Source: Adineta vaga
Lineage: Eukaryota; Rotifera
Assembly: GCA_021613535.1 (NCBI GenBank)
Contig: CP075493.1
Span: forward strand, 2,914,001-2,978,000
DNA: 64,000 nt
Direction of reading: 5' to 3'
Shown here: one piece after another, positions 1 to 15,056 of the stretch
How the letters are laid out: every line of letters begins with the position of its first letter
Position numbering within the stretch: the first letter of the stretch is position 1
Made by a program: the position numbers and the translations under genes
Notes under the pieces: generated by a model
Told to the model about the DNA's origin: nothing
Databases searched by the model: none
What the model saw: only the letters and a program-made list of their open reading frames with translations

Positions 1-728
1 ATCGTTCAAATGAAGTGAACTTTAGAAACATTTGCTTTCAAAGATATTTAAAAGGTATGTTTCAATCCATTGATATAAAGATACTTCCATATAATAGGAA
101 ATGAAGATGATAGTATGAACTGAGACTAGATGAAGTCTGTATTACACCCACTTGGGATATTTAGTACTACGGTACCGAAAATACGATTTCCAAAACAGAA
201 TAATTGTCTTTTGTTTTGGGGATGACACTTCCAAGTAGTGAGTATTGTTGTTCTGCTTTTGGAAACTGGTTGAATAACGATTAATTATTACATTGTATTT
301 TGATGGATACGCTGTCTCCGTATCAAGGAAGTCATGTTTCTTTAGCTCACTTCTTATAAACCATCGATATACCGTATACTATTCGAACTGATGAACTATT
401 CTAAAAGTTCAGTTAATTAAGCTGAGCTTTTCTAAAAACTGATCAATTCTGAATTAGTACTGAGCTTTGTTGATCCCTAATGGGAATAGAAAAAGTAGTA
501 TCAAGAGAAATGTACGACTAAAGTTGTTTGTAGAAGAAAAACAATTTCTTGAAGAGATGATGTACTCAATGATCAGATCATTCGTAGCTATTGGTAAAAG
601 TATCAAGAGATGGATTTCGTATTGAAAAACGTTTGTTTTTTCTTCTATATTTTAATCAAATGAAAAAGAAACCAAAAAAACCTGATGATAAATGTTCCCG
701 TTAGATATAATATATATATATTCAAAAT
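1..728. other. AT-rich intergenic DNA downstream of alpha-tubulin
   Basis: I see no convincing coding exon in this stretch. The last bases before 729 are the 3' flank of the minus-strand tubulin gene and include a short TA-rich run near 708-720. Nothing resembles an RNA gene or a mobile element. Confidence 0.5.
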
Positions 729-2605
<1,877 letters not shown>

Positions 2606-3100
2606 ATTTTTGTATTGAGAAGCTACCTAAACGAAAGTTTTGTATTGAATATGAATAAGAAAAGAATGAACTTTTATGTTTGAGATGACCTATCTCTCTC
2701 TTCGTTACAGTCCGTTGAACATACGAAATCTCTCATCCATGATATGAATATAGAAGAGAAACAACAACAACGAATGATCAAACAATTGAAATTGACATAA
2801 TTAGAATGAATGAATGAATATATATATACACACATGTGGAAATATTGAAATAGATTTATAGTTAATATCCATATAAATGTTCTTTATTAATTTAAAGAAA
2901 AAGGAAAACTTAATTAAATATTCTTTTTTGTGTTCAGTAAAATCATTTCGTGTTATTGGATATATATATGTATATATATAGTTGTATATGATGAGATTAT
3001 ATTGATACTATTTTTCCGAACAGTCATATACACAAAAAAAAGGAACAGAAAAGAGAAAAATATGAACAAAAAGAAAACTTCTTATACTGATTAGACTAAT
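2606..3100. other. Spacer between tubulin and kinesin genes
   Basis: This 495-bp stretch holds the upstream region of the tubulin gene and the 3' flank of the kinesin gene, both on the minus strand. It contains short TA-rich runs near 2818-2832 and 2961-2982. No ORF here looks like a gene. Confidence 0.5.
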
Positions 3101-6100
3101 TTAATCAGCACACATTGGTTCGGATAGATTGAAAGTATTGGATAGAGGTCGAAGAATAATTGTTGTCGATGATGGTGATTCTTCGGGAATAGGTGTTGTA
3201 TCCATTGAATTATCATCACAAGTATTTCTGATCGTTTTCTTGACACCTGTTCTAGTAGGTTTAATATCTTCTCTTTTAACAAGCATTGTTTCAACTAAAT
3301 CAACATAGGACATCAATTCATTAGCTTCATCCGCTTCAAAACCCTATGAAAACGAAATTGATATACACATGATGGTTATAGAACTGTTTACAAACCTTTT
3401 CAATTGTTTGTTCAATAAGTTTTGTTAATAAATATCGAAGTTCATCAGTATCTGTAACACAATCTACAATTAATTGTGGATCAGGACCTTGAATTAATTC
3501 ATTCTCTTCATCGTGATCATCATCATCATCATCATCGTTATCATAAGCCATTAAGACTTGTTGACATGAAGATATTTCAGAATTTAAATAAGCTATTGTC
3601 GTTTCTAATTTATTTATTGATTCTCGTAATGGTGTACATTGAGAATCTTCCGATGGATGACTATTTGTTGCACTAGTTACAATCGCATTACTTAAACGTT
3701 TACAAAATCGTTCACGTTTACGACTTGCACGTTCACGGTTGTCAATTAAGGTATTCATATCACGATTAATACCAGAAATAAGTTTTCGACGACGAATAGC
3801 ATTCGTAATCTAGAAATGTTTCCTATGAAAAGCAAGCTGATGAGGGAAAAATTGTATTACATACGCCTTGTTGAATAGTAGCATAATGTGCACTCATTTC
3901 TTTAGTTGTTTTACGCACTCGAGTTGAACGCATTTGACGTCGTAATAAATGTACCTAAAAAGCAAAAATTTATTTCCGTAACATTACTTGTGACGAAGGA
4001 AAATCTATTCTTGTTGAAAAATATTATGCATCTTACTTCTTCTTGTTTACGTTTAAGAATCATTTCTTTTTGTTTATGTTTAGCACGTAATGATCGAATT
4101 TCATTATCTTTTTGCATTTGTGTCTACAAGAGCAGAAAACAGAGGAGTGTTCGAGATATTCACTTTTGTATATTACTCTAGAATAGTACTTACTCGTTTC
4201 AATGTTGCTATTTCTCGTGCTTTTGCTTGTTCAGCTTGTTTATGTCGTAGAAATTCTTGTCTTAATTCACGTGTTAATTGTACTTTCATTTTACGTAAAT
4301 CTTTCAATTCATTCGTATGTTTTGCTAATTCTTTCTTATAATATTCACCATCTTTTAGGCAAACAGCATATTGTGCACGTAATGTTGATAATTCATTATT
4401 TTCAATTTCTAATCGACGAATTTTTTCTTCATAATCACGTCGAGCTAATTTTAATTCTTCAGCATTATGCTGATCACGTGCTGCCGTATCTAAATAAAGA
4501 CAAATACGAAAGATATGAAACCAAGATATTCAAAATCAACTGACTTAATTTCGATACGGCAGCTTGTTTTTCATCATCAGCATTTTGTATACGTTCAGAA
4601 AGGAGTTTGATACGTTCTTCGTAGCGTTGACGTATAGCATCACTACGTTTACGTGCATTTTCAAGCATTTCAAGACATTTTTGTTTTGCATTGATTTCTG
4701 TTGTAATAATAACTAATTTTTCTTCTTGAACATCAGCTGAAATGAAAATGAAAAATAGTCGAAATGTTAAGACAATCAATGATTGATAAACTTACATTCA
4801 GTTTGAACTTCATCTTCAATCGGTATTTGTGCTTGTTCATCATCATCTTCACTATTCAGCATGTTTTCTTGTTCTTCAATGATAGGCATATTTGATCGAC
4901 TATCAAGCGGATCGGATAATGGATTAGTTGACAGAGAATAGATCGGTTCAGTGTTTCTTTGTGGTGCCATTTCGTGTGGTTCTTGAGGAGAACCAGGAAT
5001 AGTACTGAAACCAATACGAATTGGTTTTGTTGAACCACTTCAAATAGAAATATGAATCGATAGTGAACGTTTTAAAAATTGTTAACACAAACGTTTCACG
5101 AAGTAATTGTTCTTCACGTCGTAGACGATCGATTTCTAAACGAATATCTTCAATACAAGGTTGTAATTCATCTGAACCAATATTATTTTGATTAAATTCA
5201 AGTGATAATGGTTGATCAGCGGAAAATGATCCTAAAGAGATAGAAATATTTTGAATTATAATGAAATGATAAACAAAATAGAATAATCATTATCTTTGAT
5301 GAGCTACTTACGTGTCGAGAGACGAGTTTTTCGACGATTGGATATTGGACTACGTTTTCGAAGAATACTACTAACATCATTCATCCGTGAGAGACGAGAT
5401 CTATAGGGGAAAAAATCATTTATTTTCTTAAATGAAAAACAAATTGTCGTTTTTCTTACTGAATTTCATCGCTTTTCACTAAACATTGATTTAACATTTG
5501 TTCATAGTCAAATGTTGTATCACTTGTTTGTCGATGATCACGAACTTTTTCTAGATCATGTTTTAATGTTTGTGATATGGTATTTGTTTCATTAATAGAA
5601 CGCTGAATTGTATATATATATGAACGTATACGTTCGAGTTCTTGATTTAATGCACTCGTACGTGCTTGATCAAAGTCACCCTGAAACAAATTCAAAATTA
5701 ACAATGACATAGATCTGATTTGCCGTTTTTCTTTTATTTACCGATGATATATGTTCATTTTTATCGACTAATGTACGTAACCGTTCAATTTCCATTTGTA
5801 ATTGAACAATTTGTCGACTATGTTTGTCTTGATTTACTTTAACACGATTACGTATATTACGTGCACGTTGCGCATAATTAAGTGTACTTTTAGTTTCAGA
5901 AAAATCTCGATCAACTGGAGATACACATGCTATCATTAATGTTCGACTATTAAACGAGAAAATAAATATTTCTGAACGAGAATAAACATATGATGATTTC
6001 GACATACCTATTGCCACCTAAAGAATCTTGTAATAAACGTGTTAATTTTGAATCACGGTACGGTACATGTGCTCCTTTTTTCAAAGGATCACCTAAGATT

Positions 6101-7338
6101 GATATAACATTGCCAAGGACCAACTAAAAATATATAAGAAAACAATATTTTTAGAGTTTCAAAAGAATTCTTTGCTTTTTTTCAATGAGACGAACCAAGC
6201 CACTGTTGATACTGATGCCTTCTTTCGCACGTTGACCAGTTGCACCCGTTCGTTTTAAACTTTCTGAACCAGCTAAATCCACGAAATGAATTTTTGCACG
6301 AATTTGTTCACGTAAATTTGGATTGGGTGTCTGAATAGATTTCAGAAATAAAATCAATATTTTTTTAAATTTATTTATTACTCACAGATGTGGACGAAAC
6401 AACACGTTCGAATTGTAAATTTACAGTAAATATGGCGTGTGAACGACTAGATACACTGTTCATACGTGTGGATGCTGTCGTTCGACTTAGTGCACCTTCT
6501 CGTAAACAATCAAGTGTCTAGAATTAGCAATGAAGAGCTTTGGTTAAAAATTCAATCGTATCAACAAACCTCATGTGCAGTTGTAACATATCGTGTCGTT
6601 ATATTCGTAACTGCAATTTCTCCATTACTGTTTTCAAATACCACATGTTTATCTGTATTTTTTTGTAAACGAAAATCATTATTTTCTTTATTAAATAAAT
6701 CATAAATATTTTCATTATAAATCTAAGAAAGAATTGAAGAAAATAACAATGATAAATATGGCAATAGTTACTTCAATAAATTGACATGAGACTACACATT
6801 TTGGTAATACAATTCCTTTTGCTTCTGCTTCACGTTCATAACTTGCACATCGTTGAAAAATATGCATAATTGCACGAGGTAAGATTCCTTCTTTTGATCG
6901 ATCCATATATTCAATTCCACTTCCCATCGTAAAAGTTTTTCTATACAAATCAAGTTAATCAATTGTTTCTTTCTCATCGAACTATATACCCAGAACCGGT
7001 TTGCCCGTAGGCAAGTATTGATGCACTATAACCATGAAAACATCCTTCGATCATATCATGAACACATTCACGATAGAGATCTTCTTGATCTGTATCGGAT
7101 AAGAAGACATGATCAAATGTAAAAGCTGAACTATTAGCTAAAATAATTTCATTTGTATTTCGTTGAACTTCGACACATGTTTGACAGAAATCTTGTTGTT
7201 CATTATTTGATAGTGGACGGACACTATTATAAAGAAATGTATCTATGGACAAGATATTTTCTTTGAAAAAAAATCCATTTACCGAACAGCTGCTTTAACA
7301 CAACTAGCAATTTCCTTATTCAAATTTGCCGGTTCCAT
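3101..7338 (-). CDS. Kinesin-4 family motor, KIF21-like, without WD40 repeats
   Basis: This is a plus-end-directed microtubule motor of the KIF21 type, a class that restrains microtubule growth. The start (7336-7338) gives [19 protein letters not shown], spliced to VRPLSNNE. The motor has [10 protein letters not shown] (P-loop, split by an intron), NSVSSRSH (switch I), DLAGSE (switch II) and [19 protein letters not shown]. The neck is followed by long coiled coils. The stretches [28 protein letters not shown]...[14 protein letters not shown] and [19 protein letters not shown] match the KIF21 stalk, including its regulatory coiled coil near 3400-3760. The coding region then ends in a Ser/Thr/Pro-rich tail at 3101. 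The C-terminal WD40 propeller of animal KIF21 is absent, and the next gene begins only 500 bp further on. I estimate 1,050-1,100 residues over about 15 exons. Kinesin-4 is certain; the KIF21 subfamily is likely from stalk similarity. Confidence 0.88.
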
Positions 7339-7886
7339 TTTCTTGGACAATCAAATACATGTGTAGATATATGCAGTAGGAAAAAACGAATTTTTTCAAG
7401 AGACAAAGAACTTCTGTAAGACAAAGCATCCGACTCGCGCTTGACAAAAGAACTCCTCTTAATTTATCAATTTACATATTTTATTCAATAGAATTCTTTT
7501 GTATTTTCAAAAAACGTTTTTTTAGTCAAATTTCAATGCTCATATAGATGTCGCTAGAGGACTTTGATTGTTTTGTAATAGAATATTTTTTTTTGAAATA
7601 AAAATATTCTATTTCTTTCGAAATTCGAAAAAAAAACAGAATTTATTTCAAAAGATTTTTAAGATCATTACTGTGGATAGGCTGATTTATGTTACCAATA
7701 AATCAATAAATGAGAACAAAAAAAAAGAAAAATGACGCGAGGAGGAACAGAATTAGTTAGTCTTTTTTTTTCTTTTCTTCTGTTACATATTTGTTGAGAA
7801 ATAGTAGCACAATGGTGCAATCTGCTTAATGAATAATCATATCTTCTAGATTTCATTATTCATAAAATATCTTCGAAAATTCTACA
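7339..7886. promoter_or_regulatory. Divergent promoter region, kinesin (-) / CNOT4 (+)
   Basis: The 548 bp lie between two divergently transcribed start codons (7338 on minus, 7887 on plus), so this stretch must hold the 5' untranslated and promoter sequences of both genes. It is AT-rich with A and T runs. I cannot identify specific factor sites. Confidence 0.45.
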
Positions 7887-10800
7887 ATGGACAGTGACCA
7901 AGAGTCATGCGAAGTAAGACAATGTTTGTTCTTATCAATATAAATCTTTTATTCAATATGATTTTAGTGTCCATTATGTTTGGAAGTACTTGAAGCCGAT
8001 GATTTGACTTTTTTTCCATGTACATGTTGTTATCAGGTAGAAAGAAGAATGCTTCGAGCATAAAACACTAAATACATTTCGAAATATATTTAGATTTGTC
8101 GATTTTGTTGGCATCGTATTCGAACAGATGAAAATGGTCTATGTCCAGCATGTCGAAAAGTAAAATTTGTTTTGCTAGAACAATCGAGAAGTCCACAGAG
8201 AAAGTTCTTATTAACTATATCAAAATCAAAATCATATTATTATTGAATAAAAACGTGTAATAGTAGTTATGACCTATGATTATATGATCTTTAGTGAAAG
8301 AACGATACTCAAGTATTTGATTGTTGTAGAGTAGGAAAGAGATTATCATATACGATTTCAACCAATTGAATGTGTATGAAATGAAAAAAGAATAATTCTA
8401 TAGCATTTTTTAGAACTCGTAAGAATGAAGATTAGATGAAAGAATTTTTAATATTGTATAATTGTTTTTTATTTTTCTAGCCGTACAGTGAGAATCCAGC
8501 ACAATTTAAACCATTAACTGACGAAGAGTAAATATTCGATGAGTATATTTTAGGATAATATTCGTTATATTTTAGAATTCAACAAGTAAAACGTGATCGA
8601 AAATTAAAAGATTCAAATAAAAAACCAAAAATAACTGAAAGTCGTAAACATTTGGCAAATCTTCGGTAGATATATCTATTTTTCTCTATCTAAAAAACAA
8701 TAAACATCTATTCTTCAGAGTCGTTCAACGTAATCTTGTCTTTGTTAATGGTCTTCCATCACGTTTAGCTGATATGGAATTACTCAGACGAAACGATCAT
8801 TTTGGTAAATATGGTAAAATAGTTAAATTAGTAACTTCACCAGCACACAATGGACAAATGAATTCAATTTGTGTATATATAACATATTCACGGTCTGAAG
8901 AAGCTTTACGTGCGATACAATCTCTATGTAATTATCATGTGGATGGCCGTACATTGAAAGCAACATTAGGTACAACGAAATATTGTAGTCGTTATTTGAA
9001 AGGTGCATCATGTCAAAAAGCTGACTGTCTTTATTTACATGAGCCCGGAGATCCATTAGCAAGTTTTACTAAAGAACAAATGCAACAAGGGTATATTAAA
9101 GGATAGAAATATTTCTGTAGAAACATTTCTTTTCATCTAGTCTTCATTTGGAGTATGAACGAAACCTTATGGAACAGTATACAACGAAATCAACATCTAG
9201 TACGCCAAAGAATGGCCGAACAACGGTGAATGGGTAAGTTTTCTATTCGAATAACTTGTAAAATTGATGTCTCATTTTTGTTCTAGACATAAAACTGAAT
9301 CATCACAAAGACGGAAAGATCCTCTATCATCATCATCCACAGCAAATAATTCAAATACGGCAACATCCAATTCTATGAATGGACATTCAGATTTTGAATC
9401 AGGAGATGAAACCAATCATCTACATACCACATCAAATGGATATAATAATGATACATTCACTAGGTAAATAAATTTCAAAAGAAAATCTACAGAATACCGT
9501 GAATAATTATGATATTGTAACGATCATTTTCTTTTGAATAGTACAACTGCTATCAATGGTGATACATTGAATGGTGATTCCGATATGTCTTCAACATCAT
9601 CCCAAACATCATCTGAACATGATCCATCTCTTCGAACACAAACATATAATATTTCACCATCAAAGAATTGGCCAGATGAATCCGGAGCATATTTTCCTCC
9701 TCCTCCTCCTCCAAATCTCGTTTCTTCTTCTTCATCTTCTTCTCAATTACCAAACAAACCAATTGTTTCAACATCATTAAATTCTCCGAAAGATATTCCA
9801 TCGAATGAACCAACAGTAAAAACATATGATCAACTGCCAGAATATAAATTATTTGGTTCCAATGGTCCATCCATTCATTCACTTCTATTTGGAAATAATG
9901 AAAATAATCCACAACCTCAACGATCAGTAACTAATGGAATTGATCACGATTTAAGAGAAATTGAAAAACGATTAATGGGTAACATTAATTTGCTTTTTGT
10001 CATGTTAATTTTCATTTTTTTCTCTTTCATTAATTAGCAAATGGCCTTGAAAATACAACTTATGCACAAACTCAAGAAAACGATGAGCTTGGTAGATAGT
10101 TAACGATTTGAAGTCAATTAATTTATGTTCTTTTTCCATTAGGATTCGATCCATGCAGTTTGTTTATGTCAGCACTTGCATCCGATATTGAAGATGAACG
10201 ACGACCCTTATCATCCCAAACATCTGTATCCTATCGCCCAATATCAAACAATTCATATGGATTTCCATCATCTCAGTATATGTCTTCAGCAAATAATCCA
10301 TCTATAGGACAAATCAATCCATCATGGATGATGCAGCAGCAGCAGCAACAACAGCATCAACAACATCCGTATCATCATTATCATGAGCAACCAACCACAC
10401 CACCGAAACAGCAAAAATATCCAGTTGCATTTAGTAAATATTTCTTCTGTTTCGAGTATGATTTCAATTCATTTTGATTTAGATGGTTTATCTCCACGAC
10501 AATTGTGGAACAACACTCAACAACCACCACAACAGCATCAGCAATATCCAACACAGATTCCAACACGTTTAGATTTTTCTAATCAAATTCAACTACCATC
10601 GCAACAACAACAACAACGGCTTCCACCCAGACAATCTTCTCCTTCACCACAATATCCTCAAGCAATAAATCACACATACTCTTCTAATAGTACAGTGACC
10701 ACAAATAACTGTAAGAATAAAATAATTCAAAAACATATTCCGATCTATTTCTATTCGTAATATTAGTACCACCCAATGATCGATGGGTTAATTTACCATG

Positions 10801-11023
10801 GACAGATCCAGCTATTATATCTCTTGGAAATAAACTTGAACCCACATCCTCTCAATGGTCAACTACTTCTTCACAATCCCAAGGATCATCTGCGTTGTCT
10901 TCAGGGTCAAATCTCACATCAAATCCTCGTTGGTCACAACAATTACAAACGCCAATGTTCACAAATGGAATGTATATGCCATATTCAACAACATCAACTT
11001 TGGATGATGGAAATCGACCTTAA
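7887..11023 (+). CDS. CNOT4: CCR4-NOT subunit 4 (Not4), RING E3 ubiquitin ligase
   Basis: CNOT4 is the E3 ubiquitin ligase of the CCR4-NOT deadenylase complex and acts in mRNA turnover and co-translational quality control. Exon 1 is MDSDQESCE. It joins a C4C4 RING: CPLCLEVLEADDLTFFPC, then CRFCWHRIRTDENGLCPAC and RKPY, almost identical to animal CNOT4 except that the usual CGYQ is CCYQ. A coiled region (QQVKRDRKLKDSNKK) leads to the RRM starting at VQRNLVFVNGLPSRLAD. A C3H zinc finger follows (YCSRYLKGASCQKADC..LH), then DPLASFTKEQMQQG. The rest is long and low-complexity: Ser/Thr-rich, a PPPPPP run near 9700, poly-Gln near 10334 and 10600. The last exon contains NDRWVNLPWTDPAIISLG and stops at 11021-11023. 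Most introns are short, but the one after CRK is about 300 bp. All exon phases I checked agree through the RING, RRM and zinc-finger region. Confidence 0.95.
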
Positions 11024-12314
11024 TCTTCACAGTTAATCAAATCAATAGAAACAAACAAGGTCTTATTTTTCTTCCTCTTCTATCTATATGATGTACCATG
11101 CCCGGCTGATGGTCTGTTCGTTTTTTTTTCTCTCTTGTACTTCTTCTATGCCTATGATAATGATATTTTGCTTGTTTGTTTTCTCTATCACTCGTTGTCG
11201 TTTATCATATATACGTACTTATATACATATATACATACATGCAAATTATTTATATTGATAATTTATTCATAGTAGTACAGAGAAAGAAGAATCAGAATGA
11301 TACATTTCGCAAACATGAGAATTACCTATTCGTACGACAATAAAATGCAACATATATCTATAAAGCATCAAAAGTTAATCATACATATTTTTTTGTTTAT
11401 CGTCATCAACGTTTTTTTTGTTTCATTTGCAGCTCTTTTTGTGAGTTTCTTTATTCTTGCTTGTTTTTTTCGTACATGTGTGTATGTGTGTGTGTGTGTG
11501 TGTCTCGACTAACTCCAATAGAGATCAACACAAATCATTGCAAACTTTCAAATAGATAAAAGAAACAAATTTATCAACGAAAATCAGCAGTGATACATAT
11601 AGAAACTACTCTCGTTTCGGAAGGCAAAGGTCAAATTTGAAGAAATCAATTTAGTTTTCAGTTCTATTGCTGAAAGTAAAACTAAGTTATAGAAGGAAGT
11701 TTTTCGCTATTCAAAAGCTTAGAAATGAAAACTAAAATTAAAGGAAATAGTGAGACGATGGAAATAGGATGAATAAATTAAATATTGAGATTGTAATAAG
11801 TGTGAGTAGTATTTCGATGAAAAACATTCAAGAACCATAAGTAAAGAAGCTACAAATCCAGATTTTACATTTAGATAATATTCAATGAATCTACTACTAA
11901 CGAACAGTTGATAGAAATCATGCGAAAGATGTTTCACAATTTGCATAAATGAAAATATATCATATACTATACTTTCCATCAAATCTTAGCTTTGATATAC
12001 AGAATTACTCACTGTCACTCATAGTTTATCAACTGCTAATTTCTTTTGCGTGATATTTATGGAAGATAATAATATATTAACGATACAATTCATTTCCATT
12101 TTTCTCGATATTTAAATAAAATCAACGATTCACAATATCAATTTCCACCTATTGTTAATTATTATTTCGATTTGTAAACAAATACAAAAAGCTAATACTA
12201 ATTCATAACTGTCAAACAAAGAAGAAAAAAAAAGAAAAAAAACGAAAAGGAATATTCATGAAAACAAAAACTATGAAAAAAAGGAAAGAAAGAAAAAAGC
12301 GGATTCTATAAGAA
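11024..12314. other. Convergent 3' intergenic region
   Basis: This lies between the 3' ends of CNOT4 (+) and the USP gene (-). It is AT-rich with A/T homopolymers and a TG microsatellite. I see no gene. Confidence 0.5.
11477..11503 (+). repeat. (TG)n microsatellite
   Basis: A run of TG dinucleotides interrupted once by an A lies in the 3' flank of CNOT4. Confidence 0.9.
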
Positions 12315-14803
12315 TCATAAACATCGTTCATAAAATAACAGATAACAATTTTCAGTAATATATGGCGTTTGAAAAATTTGATCGATTTGATTGATTTCTG
12401 TAATACGTTCATCATCACTTAGAAACCAACGTGAATGATCAGTACGATACAAACAAACATAATGTCCATTTGTGGATGATCGAGAAACATTCTTAGATAA
12501 ATGTAAACATACTGCAATTAATCGATAACGTGAAGGAATTGTTATCGAAAGATTTGTCAATCCAAGCCATGTTGTATAATGAATATTGGATAAATCAAGA
12601 ATTTTTGAAGGTTCTATAAAAATATTTGTAGTTAATTTTGATGTTGTTTTTGAAAGACGATCATAGGAAAAACGTTTTAATTGAATACAAAGAACATTCG
12701 GAAAGTTTGCGATCATTGTTTGACTTTTTATTTTTGAATATTGACGATTAGTAATTGATGGAATGATAGTAATAGGAGCTAAAATAAAATCAAAATAGAT
12801 TCGAAATTTTCAATTATTCATAGAGTCATATTTACAAGAGACGGATGCTGAAGATAATTGAGGACGTGTCGTAAGAACAGGTGACAGAGTAGATCTAAAT
12901 TCAACAGAAAATATCTTCTTCCGAAAACCTGAAGTTTCATTTTTGAATATATATACGCTATTTTAGTAAAAAGTTTTGTTCCATAGTTATCTATTCTTGT
13001 TTCTCTTTCGTAATTAGCATGATTTTGACTAGAACAATATGAACAGGAGATGGAATCAATCTAAAATAAAGGAGATATTATTTCTGTTTAATTAGAAGAA
13101 GATTTCATACTTGTTCAATTTTGGGTAGTTGAGAAATCAACCGTTCAAATGTGATATCTGTCCTATTCACCGGTATTGTTAAAATTTGAAATGGTTCCGA
13201 ACGAAAACGTATATGAGAACAACTAAAATATGGAATTTTATTTTGAGGAAAAGAAGATCAACTAGAGATATGACTCACTCAGTACAACAATGTGCATGAA
13301 GAAGTTGACCAGAAAATGTATGTTTTAGAATTGAACCACGTTGAAGTTGATGCATCAGCCAAGTTAAATCAACGTATTGAATTAAATACGATGCTTGTGC
13401 ATCAAGATTGTCTAACGTGATTTTATTATGAAGCTAAAAAAACGACGAAAACTAATTGATATTTTGTTTTTCAAATCATAACATTGTTCATACTTGTGCT
13501 TCGTTCTCAATAAAGATTTTATTGAGATAATCCAATGAGAATGTTGTTAATTTTTGATTGTATACTTGTTCAAGTACACTAAATATCAATGATATTTACA
13601 TAGAGGAAAGATCATTCATCAATTCTCACTTTGTCGAACAAACGGATGTTTGTTTTGATAGTGCATTATTCAATACATCGATTATTGATTGAAATAATTC
13701 GGCTATATCTGTTGTAGAATGTTTTGTTAATAAATCTGGATAGATTGTGTTTAATTTCGAGATGAATAACGATGTATCAATCAACGCATTCCATCGTTTA
13801 TGTTCAGATATACGATGATCATTACGTAATTGAGCCATAAGATCAAGAAATATTGGTACAATTGAATCATAGGTTGAATTTGATAACTAAATTATAAAAT
13901 CATTTTGTGCGAGTGAATTATTTTAAAATATCGATATGTTTGTGTCTGATCAAAGAATAGTTGCATTAGAAAAGACGATTGAAACCTTAGAAGTGTGTGT
14001 GACTACTTCAGTTGCACTTGAAAAGTCTGTTCAAATTAGTTTCTTCTCATCAGTAAGTTGAAATTTTGTATGAAATTATCAATTCAAATCTCATTACTTA
14101 CATTAACATTCCGTTGTAATGAAGTACAAAAAGTATTTAATGATGCTAAACTTTGTAAAAGAGCATTTAATGAACATGTTGTCCCATGTAAATTAAGAAT
14201 GCCTGGTCTTGCTAATGTCTGTGCTGATGATGATGGCTAGAAAATTCCAAGTAGAAAAGAATTTTGTTATAAAAAAAGATGTCCTACCAATTGAAGTTCT
14301 ACATTATTGATCGGTTTTATATGATAACTGTATAAATGTTGTTGTGGAACTTTTTGTGGTGTGAGAATTTTAGAAGGTGTACGTTGAATGAAATTTTTCA
14401 AAATGAAATTGTAGAAATGAATTAAAATTGAACGCCATATTGTAATCCAAATAGAAAACAATATTTTTATTCCATATTTTAGAATATCAAAACGTTTCTC
14501 AGTATAAAGTGTACCAAGAATATGAATTAGAAGAAAACTTATAAGTAAATAAGTAATATGAGAATAGATTGATATAAAACCAATTAAAAAACCCAAAAAC
14601 ATACATTCATTAATTAAAATATTAAAACGATTTTCTTTTCTAAATAAATCAAATAGAATAGACTGTTTCGTATTCATCTTTGACAATACATACTCGTTAT
14701 TAATAATGAATAATTTTGTAATATTATCAACAAATAAATAAAGTAATAATTCAAATATAAGATTTAACCAAAACCGCATTATTGCAGATAATATAAACCA
14801 CAA
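12315..14803 (-). CDS. Ubiquitin-specific protease, USP30-like, with hydrophobic N-terminus
   Basis: This is a C19-family deubiquitinase. The catalytic Cys box is PGILNLHGTTCSLNALLQSL (about 14170-14205). The mid region has HSTTDIAELFQSIIDVLNN, matching the DAHELF box, and a zinc-binding CSYC pair near 13035. The C-terminal half has FPNVLCIQLKRFSYDR, NGHYVCLYRT (catalytic His) and WFLSDDERITEI, ending CYLLFYERCL at 12315. The 5' exon (14288-14803) is strongly hydrophobic with perhaps three or four membrane-spanning stretches, followed by a Lys/Arg/Pro linker. USP30 of animals likewise puts the protease directly after an N-terminal mitochondrial outer-membrane anchor, so a USP30-like enzyme is my best reading, though USP30 has only one span. 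The start is ambiguous: Met at 14803, or Met at 14677. Exon joints at 14288/14234 and 14113/13887 are all phase 0. The Cys box has one extra residue compared with NLGNTC. Confidence 0.8.
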
Positions 14804-15056
14804 AATATACTTTTCTAATAAACAAATTTATAATGAGCAAATTTCATTCGTTCATAAATCTACCAATGAAACATATGAGTCATATCTAAGGCGAAGGCGC
14901 GGCTGAACTCGATACGAACACATTTCTCTTCTCTCCTTCTGTTCTGTGTAGCTCAATAATAATGTTGTGAGAATGAGAACAGACGAATTTATGTAGTCTG
15001 TATTCGTGATCTATCAAATTTCTTGTTATTAGATATCTTGATTTGATAAAATTCAA
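14804..15056. other. Intergenic DNA 5' of the USP gene
   Basis: This is the upstream region of the minus-strand USP gene and presumably contains its promoter. I see no coding signal. Confidence 0.4.

Noticed and set aside
13936-14052. Plus-strand mini-exon reading MFVSDQRIVALEKTIE... with a GT donor
   Set aside because: It lies inside a minus-strand intron of the USP gene, whose exons on both sides join in phase 0. It has no partner exon.
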